Below, piece after piece: positions 55,214-64,000 of a stretch of DNA of 64,000 nucleotides. The stretch spans positions 8,032,001-8,096,000 of the forward strand of contig NC_016458.1 of assembly GCF_000226115.1 (NCBI RefSeq), given 5' to 3'. How positions within the stretch are numbered: position 1 is the stretch's first letter; each line of letters begins with the position of its first letter. Origin of the DNA: Thermothielavioides terrestris NRRL 8126 (Eukaryota > Ascomycota > Sordariomycetes > Sordariales > Chaetomiaceae). The position numbers and the translations under genes were made by a program. The notes beneath the pieces were generated by a model that saw only the letters and a program-made list of their open reading frames with translations, ran no database searches and was not told the DNA's origin.

Positions 55214-55765
55214 ATTGATTAATATTCCTACTCCAATATACCCTTGGCTAGGGCTCGCCGGCCCTTCACCTACTATTGTATAGGAAAACTATACCCTTGC
55301 GGGCTAGGTGAAAAACCTGTACTCACCCTTTAGAATCTATATTTTCCGAGTCTATACACTACCGCTATAGGAGCCTCCCCCATTGGAGGCTCTCGAACCA
55401 AGGTCCACCCCGCTTTCCCAAGATTCCAGCTTTTCTTTAGGTCCCTATGTTCCTTTTTCCAAGAGTAGCTCTGCCCTCCGGCTACTCCCGGCCCTAGGTT
55501 TTTTCCTACACCTAGACCTAGGGGAACTAGCGGTCGGGTTAAGTTTTACCTATATACCCGCTTAGCAGGGTTCTCCTATCCGTTGTTTTAATTAGTTAGC
55601 GGCCTAAACTGCTAATCGCCGAGACGAGGGTATTCCTCGGCCTTTGGGTTAGTGTGCCTTCTAGAAAATTCTAGAGAGGAGGGGGGAGCCGGATTCGAAC
55701 CGACGACCTGCCGGAGGCAAGCAGGTTTTTCTAGGCGTATTACACTCCAACTACGCTATCCCCCC
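55214..55765 (-). mobile_element. tRNA-headed SINE, copy 2
   Basis: 552 bp inserted in the gypsy RT domain, with a perfect 13-bp duplication TCTCGATATTTTA (55201-55213, 55766-55778). A-box complement at 55747-55758, B-box complement at 55691-55701, both intact. The acceptor stem GGGGGGA/TCCCCCC and D stem GCGT/ACGC can form. LINE-B-like tail at 55224-55336. Confidence 0.93.
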
Positions 55766-58134
55766 TCTCGATATTTTAGACAAGGTATACGTTTACATTT
55801 CTATAGAAAAATCCTTCGTAGCCTACCTGTTAGTGAGACTCCTTAGTTATATAGTCAATAGCGAAGGAGTAGCTAAGATAGACAATAGGATTACTATATT
55901 TAAGAAGCTTAAGTTCCCTAATACCCTAGAAGCCTTAGAGCAGTACCTAGGTATAGCCGGATAGCTATACAAAGGTATCCTATAGTATATAGCGAAGGTA
56001 TAGCCCTTGCAGGACCGTAAGACTAAGCTCCTTACCTAAGGGAGAGTAAGTAGGGACCTTCCTATTGCTAAATCGAAGAATACTAGGAAGGCATTTACCT
56101 TAAACGCTAAATTTAAGCCTAGGCTATTATAGGAACATCTATATAAGCAGTACTTCCTATACTATTATTGTTCTAATAAGCTATTATTTATTAAGCTCGA
56201 TATAAGTGGCAAAGGATATAGAGCAATTGTCTTTTAACTCTATAGCGAATAGGACGGCATTAGTATCCTTAGCTAAGACATTCCAACTAGCGAGATCTAG
56301 CCTATTATATTCCTGTCCTAACTAACATCCAATATAGAAAGGAAGTATAGGAGTATAGAAGCGGAAGTCGCTACTGTTGTATAGGCAGTTAGAAAGCTCT
56401 AGAAAATAGTATAGTCAAACTAATACCTAGTAAACATTCTAATAGACTATATAGCAACCAAAGGCATTGTGAAACATATATCTCTCGCTACTATAGACCT
56501 TGCGAAAGCCAACCTAAAGCTCGCTAACGCTATAAACTGGCTATCCTAGTTCGACCTCAACATTTTCTACGTACTAGGAAAGCTCAACGTTGTACTAGAC
56601 GCCTTATTACACTTGCCAACTTTCGAGGAGGACGCCTTTGACGAAACCTAAGATGCTACTAATGAACTAGAGGACATTTGGTCTACTACTTAGATCAACA
56701 CTAAGGAATACTACACTATAGACACTAGTACCTTCGAGCTAGTTATTAGTAACGAGTTTAAAGCTAAGTTGGTCGCCATTTATCCCAACGACTATAGATA
56801 TAATAAGATTATTAGGAACCTCTGTAATATAGAAGAATGAACTAAGAAAATCGCTAAGTAGAAAGAACATAAGAAGCAAAAAGGGGAGCTATAAAGAAAA
56901 TAGTATCGAAAGCTATAGATTAGGCTATACGAGCTAAAAGATAGGCTCCTCTACTACGTCGACTATAAAGGAGCGAGGAAGCTCTATATCCCTAGTAGCT
57001 ATATCAAAGACATTCTTATTATTATATACAACAATACTCACCACTTTGGTATAGACAATATAATAGCGAGCCTCTTAGTATTCGCCTTTAGCTAAAAGCG
57101 TTGGATAGTATATAAGTACGTCTAGCACTGCCCTATATATAGAGAAAACTAGACCTTGAGAGAACCGAAGCCTAGAGACCTTTAGCCAATTTAGACACTG
57201 CTATAGCCTTTCTACACTATTACTATAGATTTTATCGTTGGTTTACTAACTATACCCTCTAAAGGGACTCTATAGTCGATAAAGAAGTATCTAATCCTTA
57301 ACGCTATATATACTATTACCTACAAGTTTAGTAAAAAAAAGCTTCTTATAGCTAGAAACGATAAAATGTTAGTAGAGGAAGAGGCAGTTATAATCCTTAG
57401 GGCACTAATATATATAGATTAGGGACTCCTAATATAAATTATTAGTGATAGAGACCCTAAGTTTACCTTAGACCTATAGAAAGAAATCTTTTATATTCTA
57501 GACGTTAGCCTCCTTTTCTCGATAGTGTATTACCCTTAGATAGACAGTTAGTTAGAAAGGACGAACTAGACAGTAGAAAGCGCTATTTATATAGAAGCTA
57601 TAGAGAGACTAGGAACGTTATAGCCTTTACTTCTCCCTATATTGTAGTACAACTTTAAAAATATACTTGTAGTTACTATTAGAAAGTCGTTAAACGAGTT
57701 AGTATATAGCTTTAAGCTACGCTCTATCTTAGATATCCTTCACTGTAAGAAGGGTATCGCTACCTCTATAGAAGCTATTAATGTTCTCTAAAAATAGTAT
57801 TAAGAGGAAGTAGTAGAATAGATCAACTATATAGGCGCTATTACAAAGATATATTACAATAATAAGCATATACCTACTAAGTTCGAAGTAGGAGATACTA
57901 TTTACTTATAACTATACAACAGATACTATCTCCTAGGCAAGCCTAAACGAAAGTGGTCGCTACAATGGGTAAGACTATTTAAGATTGTCCGTAAAATCGA
58001 TAGAAACGCCTATAAGCTTGACTTCCTAGCTAGTTAGAAAGTTTATCCTATAGTTTTAGTTTCCTAGTTATAGAAACTAAATTAGGGGAAGGACCTATTT
58101 AGCTATAACGTAGAACCCCCTAGCCCTATAATCG

Positions 58135-61100
58135 TTATTATTATTATTATTTCCTACTCTGATATGCCCTTGGCTAGGGCTCGCCAGTTCTTCTACCGCT
58201 TATATACAGGAAAACCGTGCCCCAAGGGACGGATGAAAAACCTGTATCCGACCTTTAGAATCAAGGAAAACAAAACGAACGAGTCTAAGTCCCAATACTA
58301 TAAGGAAAAGGGAAAAAGAGTGGCTAGGCCAAGTAGGCCTAGTAGCCTAGGGCTAGCCTAGGCTAGGTTCCTAGGCAAGGTCTAGCTTTATAGCTAGCCT
58401 ATACTCTGGAAGCCGGCCTAACTGTAGAAGCTAGTTAACCACCCCCCTTGCAAGCCTGCGAGCCTGAGCTCCTCTACTACGCAGTATATAGTAGAGGTCT
58501 AGGCGGGTCCGTATAGCCTAGGGTGCCCAGGGTCTAGGCCTCGGGGGGTGCCTGCACTAGACCACTAAGTGCTCTACCGTTTCTATACCTTCATTGTAAG
58601 CGTAGAGGGGGGTATTGACGTCTAGGACCTAGGCCTTAAAAAGGAAGCTTTGAAGGCCTATAGCCCCTACTCTAGCCTAGGTTAGTAGAGAGCTCTAGGC
58701 CTTAGTTAGGCCTTGATATCGGGCTAAGGCCTTGTTGGTAAAGAGGAAATTAGGGGGGTCCTAGTTGGCTAGCCTCCTAAGCTTCCTACCTTGCATTTGA
58801 ACCATTTGCTTCTACTGCTCCTTCTAAGCCTCTCTAAGCGCCTGCCTAGTAGGCCTATAGCTAGCCTACTGTAGTGCCGCTAGTGCTTGCTTTTCTATTG
58901 CTATAGGCTCTTATAGCCTCTGTACCCTCTGGGGCCCCCTTTGGCCTCTAGGCTTCCTAAACCTCTTATAGAGCCTAAGGCAAGCCCTGTTTATAATGTC
59001 GATAGGCCTTTAGCCCCCTGGGAGGACTGGTCGTCGAATTCGCTTTTCGAAGTCTACTAGCCTTTTATTAAGGTATAGGTCTAAAGGGGGAACCTAGGCT
59101 TCGGTCTCGAGGGCGTAGGTGGGCGTGGCCTAGTAGGCCCTAGTGACCACTTGGAGGCTGTGGTTCTGGGCCTTGGCTAGGCTCCTAGCAATGCCCTAGG
59201 GCTGGCTCTAGGGGGGGGTAGGAGTGTAGGCAGTAGAGGCACTGTAGGCTATAGCACTGTGTATATACTTGGTATAGATTTCCCTAGCTTAGGCTAGGCT
59301 AGGGCCCTAAGTCTTTGTAGCAATCTTGGTTAGAGCGTACTCCTAGGTTTGTAGCTTGCTCTCTATAGCCGTCCTATAGGCTCCCTACTGTAGCCTCTAG
59401 TCTAGCTAAGCTCCTAGGAACCTAGCCGACTAGGTAGGCTGTATAGGCCTAATTCCCTCCCTCTGTGGTAGAGCTAAGTGTATTGGGATAGCCTACTACT
59501 ACTAGCCTTTGTTGAAGTGTACTAGTTCGCTTTTTTTCAGTTGCGAAGGCTATACCTTAAGTTTTAGCCTACTGTAGGTATATATCCTAGGCTTTTTCCA
59601 ACTGCCGAACATTGGCTTCTAGGGTTCTACAAAAGGCTAGTAGGTTAGTATCGTTGGCAAACTCTACTAGGCCCAGATACGGGTGCCTCTCTTTTAGTAC
59701 CCTATATAAGGTGCTAATATAGAGTAGGAATAGCATTGGGGATAGAGGGGAGCCTTAGAGGACCCTTGCTACTACTAGGATAGGCTCTATAGCCTTCTTA
59801 TTGAAATAGAGGATAGCCGATTAGTCGGCTAGCTAAGCCTTAGTCTATAAAACTAGCCACCTTAGGTAGCTAAGGTCTTGAAGGGTGGCTAGGAGCCTAG
59901 GATAGTTGACTATATCGAAGGCCCTAGAGATATTAAGCTATAGGAGCGAGGCCACTATCTGTTGCCTCTAGGCCTCTTGGACTTGGGCCACTACTAGCTA
60001 TATCGCTAGCTCTATAGACCTATAGGCTCTATTGCCTATTTGTTCTTTAGGGAGTAGGCCGTTGGCTTTAGTAGCCTCTGCAACCCTCTTTGCTATTATT
60101 GCCTCTATAACTTTGCTAATAGTAGGCAATAGAGCGATAGGCCTATAGCTAGTAGGGGTTTAGTATACTACTAGAGGCTTACTAGGCTTCTGTAGTACCA
60201 CCGTTTTAGCTACTTTGAAATGTAGGGGGAACTACCCCACTTGTAGGTATCCAGTGGCTAATATAGCTAAGATCTAGGCCAGTGGTTGGCTATAGGCCTT
60301 AAGTAGGCTAGTGGGTAGGAGGTTTTCTCCTAGGGCCTTCTATAGGGTAGCGCCCTATAGGGTTTGGCTAATGTCTTTGGGTGTTACCCTCTGTTCGATA
60401 GCGAGCTAGCTAGGCTAGTCCTAGGTAAGGCTAGGGTCCTAGATATTAGAGAGGTCGATAGGTGGGTTTGGGAAAAACTAGTCTGTAAGAGCCTGGGCCT
60501 TAGCCTTGAAGGTGGTTAGGCTAGGGGCTCTCTAGGCCACTTGGAGGGCTGGGAGCTTAGGGGGGTCGATAGGGGTATAGCTCTTGAGCTAGGCTTACTT
60601 TTCTAGCCTCTATAGCAGAGCCTGGTTGTCGCTAGCCTCCTGGAGGGTAGCCCTCTAGTTGGCTGTTTTAGAGGCCTTAATAGCCCTCGATAGCGCTTTG
60701 GTGGCCCTGTTGTAGCTTGTCCGGTGTTCGGGGGTGGAGACTGCTTTGTAGGCCCTCTTAGCCTGCCTAGCCTGTTTCCAAAGATCTTAGATCTCTGGGG
60801 ACTACTATAGGGCTTAGAAGCCTTAATAGGGCCGTTTCTAGGGGGTAGTGCGGTTTGCGATAGCCTGTAGCTCGGCTATTAATTTGTCGAAGGCCTTTTA
60901 TAGGCCTTAGGCCGTTGTAGCTTGCTTAGTAAGCTTACTTAAGGTAAGCCCTATTGTAATAGGTAGGGTCTTCGCTTCGGCTGCTACCTTATCCTTCCGT
61001 ATTATACCCTAGGCCCACCTTGTTGGATAGCTATCCTAGTACCTTCTAGGCCTAGATGCTAGGGCTTCGAAGGCCTAAGGGTAGTAGTCGGACCGCCCCC

Positions 61101-61283
61101 TAGTGTCTAGGCCATAGTAGGTGCTTTGTAGGCTTATAGAGGCTTAAATGTAGTCAATGGTCAATGGCCAAGCTAGCCAATGGCCTTGGGGGGCCTAGGT
61201 TATAGCCCTATAGGGCGTATAGAGCTTAAGATCCCACTAGATAGCTAGATCAAGTAGCTCGTCGGCCCTTCGATCTAGCTGGC
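58135..61283 (-). mobile_element. LINE family B, longest copy, 5'-truncated in endonuclease
   Basis: About 3.15 kb. The minus strand reads endonuclease C-terminus (STYYGLDTRG near 61.1 kb), RT with QGSSKAPLY and VEFANDTNLLAF (near 59.66 kb), a C-terminal region with IETVEHLVVQCRHP (zinc-knuckle-like), then the 3' UTR and (TAA)n at 58135. The tail 58151-58261 matches the SINE tail. The 5' end abuts the (TAA)n tail of the next copy. GC-richer than the other repeats, with pervasive CCTAGG. Confidence 0.87.
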
Positions 61284-64000
61284 TATTATTATTATTATTT
61301 CCTACCCCGATATGCCCTTGGCCAGGGCTCGCCGGTCCTTCTGCCGCTTATATATAGGAAAACCGTGCCCCGAGGGCTAGATGAAAAACCTATATCCGAC
61401 CTTTAGAATCAAGGAAAAACAAAACAAACGAGCGAGTCTAAGTCCCAATGCTACAAAGAAAAGGGAAAAAAGAGTAGCTAGGCTAAGCAGGCCCAGTAGC
61501 CTAGGGCTAGCCTAGGCTAGGCTCCTAGGCAAGGTCTAGCCTTATAGCTAGCCTATACTCTAGAAGCTGGCCTGACTATAGAAGCTAGTTAACTACCCCC
61601 CTTACAAGCCTACGAGCCCAGGCCCCTCTACCACGCAGTACATAGTAGAGGTCCAAGCGGGTCCGTATAGCCCAGGGCGCCTAGGGTCTAGGCCTTAGGG
61701 GGTGCCTGCACTAGACCACTAAGTGCTCTACCGTTTCTACACCTTCACCACAAGCGCAGAGGGGGGTATTGACATCCGGGACCTAGGCCTTAAAAAGGAA
61801 GCCCCAAAGGCCTATAGCCCCTACTCTAGCCTAGGTTAGCAGAGAGCTCTAGGCCTTAGTTAGGCCTTGATGCTAGGCTAAGGCCCTATTAGTAAAGAGG
61901 AAGTTAGGGGGGTCCTAGTTAGCTAGCCTCCCAAGCTTCCTACCCTACACCTAAACCCTTTGCTTCCACCGCTCCTCCTAAGCCTCTCTAAGCGCCTGCC
62001 TAGTAGGCCTATAGCTAGCCTACTATAGTGCTGCCAATGCTTTCTTTTCTATAGTTATAGGCTCTTATAGCCCCTATACCCTTTAGAGCCCCCTCTAGCC
62101 TCTAAGCTTTCTAACCCTCTTATAGAGCTTAAGGCAAGCCCTATTTATTATATCGATAGGCCTTTAGCCCCCTAGGAGGACTAGTCGTCGAATCCGCCTT
62201 TCGAAGTCTACTAGCCTTTTATTAAGGTATAGGTCTAGAGGGGGGACCTAGGCCTCGGTCTCGAAGGTATAGGTAGGCGTAGCCTAATAGGCCCTAGTGA
62301 CTACCTAGAGGCTATAGTTCTAGGCCTTGGCTAGGCCTTTAGCAACGCCCTAGGGCTAGCCTTAGGGGGGGGTAGGAGTGTAGGCAATAGAGGTACTGTA
62401 GGCTATAGCACTGCGTATACATTTAGTATAGATTTCCCTAGCCTAGGCTAGGCTAAGGCCCTAAGTCTTTGCAGTTATCCTAGTTAGAGCGTACTCCTAG
62501 GTCTATAGCTTGCCCTCTATAGCTATCCTATAGGCTCCCTACTATAGCCTCTAGTCTAGCTAAGCTCCTAGGAACCTAGCCGACTAGGTAGGCTATATAG
62601 GCCTAGTTCCTCCCCCCTATAGCAGAGCTAAGTACACTAGGATAGCCTATTGCCGCTAGCCTTTGTTGAAGTGCACTAGTTCGCTTTTTTCAGCTACGAA
62701 GGCTATACCCTAGGTTTTAGCCTACTATAGGCATATATCCTAGGCTTTTTCCAACTGCTAAACATTGGCTTCTAGGGTTCTACCAAAGGCTAGTAGGTTA
62801 GTATCGTTGGCAAACCCTACTAGGCCTAGGTGTAGGTACCTCTCTTTTAGTACCCTCTATAGGGTGCTAATATAGAGCAGGAACAGCACTAGGGATAGAG
62901 GAGAGCCTTAGGGGACCCCTGCTACCACTAGGATAGGCTCTATAGCCCTCCTATTAAAACAGAGGATAGCCGATTAGTCGGCTAGCCAAGCCTTAGCCTA
63001 TAAAACTAGCCACCTTGGGTAGCTAAGGTCTTGAAGGGTAGCTAGGAGCCTAGGATAGTTGACCGTATTGAAGGCCCTAGAGATATTAAGCTATAGGAGC
63101 AAGGCCGTTGCCCATTGCCTCTAGGCCTCTTAGACCTAGGCTACCACTAGCTATATTACTAGCTCTATAGACCTATAGGATCTGTTGCCCATTTGTTCTT
63201 TAGGGAGCAGGCCGTTGGCTTTGGCAGCCTCTACAACCCTCTTCGCTACTACTGCCTCTATAACCTTGCCAATAGTAGGCAATAGAGCGATAGGCCTATA
63301 GCTAGTAAAGGTCTAGTATACCGCTAGAGGCTTACCAAGCTTCTATAGTACTATTGTTTTAGCTACTTTGAAACGTAGAGGGAACCGCCCCACCTATAGG
63401 CACCTAGTGGCTAATACGGCTAAGATCTAGGCCAGTGGTTGGCTATAGGCCTTAAATAGGCCAGTAGGTAGGAGGTCTTCTCCTAGGGCCTTCTATAGGG
63501 CAGCGCCCTATAGGGCTTAGCTAATGTCTTTGGGTATTACCCTCTATTTAATAGCGAGCTAGCTAGGCTAGTCCTAGGCAAGGCTAGGGTCTTAGATATT
63601 AGAGAGGTCGATAGGTAGGTTTAGGAAAAACTGGTCTACAAGGGCCTAGGCCTTAGCCTCGAAGGTAGTTAGGCTAGGGGCCCCCTAGGCTACTTGGAGG
63701 GCTAGGAGCTTAGGGGGGTCGACTAGGGTATAGCTCTTAAGCTAGGCCTACTTCTCTAGCCTCTATAGCAGAGCCTAGTTGTCGCTAGCCTCCTAGAGGG
63801 TAGCCCTCTAGTTGGCTGTTTTAGAGACCTTAATAGCCCTCGACAATGCTTTAGTAGCCCTGTTGTAGCTTGTCTAGTGCTCGGGGGTAGGGATTGCCTT
63901 ATAGGCCCTCTTAGCCTACCTAGCCTATTTTCAAAGATCTTAGATCTCTAGAGACTACTATAGGGCTTAGAAGCCTTAATAGGGCCGTTTCTAGGGGGTA
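61284..64000 (-). mobile_element. LINE family B, second copy (runs off window)
   Basis: Same family and orientation as 58135-61283, differing mainly by C/T and G/A transitions. The (TAA)n end is at 61284-61298 and the shared tail at 61299-61409. The RT region lies near 62.8 kb, also with FAND. The window ends before its 5' limit. Confidence 0.87.

Larger units (their letters stand above)
52980..58090 (+). pseudogene. Gypsy pol pseudogene (PR-RT-RNaseH-IN-chromo)
   Basis: Protease VYFDIGSNTNLVD near 53090 (DIG for DTG/DSG), continuing after the SINE as VKLLIGTNFIF. RT at 54.78-55.2 kb with YINDIIIA (for YxDDI), then resuming after the second SINE as DKVYVYISIEKSFVAYLLV. RNase H around 56.2-56.5 kb. 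Integrase with THHFGIDN, ITIDFIVGL and IISDRDPKFT carrying two of the DDE residues, then a degenerate Glu region. The C-terminus PTKFEVGDTIYL and PKRKWSLQWVRLFKIV is the GPY/F and chromodomain-like end. Many TAG stops; not functional. Confidence 0.85.
49991..58134 (+). mobile_element. Ty3/gypsy retrotransposon, RIP-degraded, 3' end missing
   Basis: 5' LTR at 49991-50225, a primer-binding site after a 2-nt gap, gag to about 52.5 kb, then pol with protease, RT, RNase H, integrase and a C-terminal GPY/chromodomain-like end. Two SINEs interrupt it (53316-53875 and 55214-55765). It breaks off at 58134 where a LINE B tail begins, so the 3' LTR is not seen. Stops fall at former CAG/TGG codons. Confidence 0.88.

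Noticed and set aside
55690..55765. Functional tRNA gene
   Set aside because: Good A/B boxes and acceptor stem, but the anticodon arm is abnormal and the sequence is the head of a repeated SINE with target duplications.

Overview
The window comes from a filamentous ascomycete. The genes carry short GT-AG introns (about 50-190 bp), the coding DNA is GC-rich, and the AT-shifted repeats show the C-to-T mutation pattern of repeat-induced point mutation (RIP). The glutaminyl-tRNA synthetase, the LaeA-like methyltransferase and the Rkm5 protein look like Sordariomycetes, perhaps Sordariales/Chaetomiaceae; I infer this from sequence style, not from a search.

Positions 1-25.6 kb are ordinary euchromatin with eight protein genes: LEU1 (isopropylmalate isomerase), a JmjC/cupin protein, a LaeA-like SAM methyltransferase, CDC45 (replicative helicase subunit), NCS1 (neuronal calcium sensor), a long-chain acyl-CoA synthetase, an Rkm5-type lysine methyltransferase and a transglutaminase-like protein. 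They are housekeeping genes with no shared pathway or cluster logic. I rebuilt exon structures by hand, and all eight close in frame.

Positions 25.9-35.2 kb hold two large, heavily mutated DNA transposons in a row. The first is a pogo-type element with 141-bp terminal inverted repeats (TIRs) and TA flanks, and a small LTR element (TRIM) sits inside it. The second is a Tc1/mariner-type element with 169-bp TIRs, a 23-bp minisatellite and a second, convergent ORF. A single gene island follows at 35.35-37.6 kb: glutaminyl-tRNA synthetase, with an apparent 8-nt microexon and one frameshift.

Positions 38.9-64 kb are a nest of RIP-mutated retroelements: a duplicated ~590-bp unit, two LINE families (A and B), a Ty1/copia remnant, a Ty3/gypsy element, and three copies of a ~550-bp tRNA-headed SINE. 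The most interesting result is here. The SINE ends in the same ~110-bp 3' tail as LINE family B, the signature of a SINE mobilised by a partner LINE. Target-site duplications (TSDs) of 9-14 bp flank all three SINE copies and the LINE copies with two visible ends, and a paralogous empty site is present in the same window.
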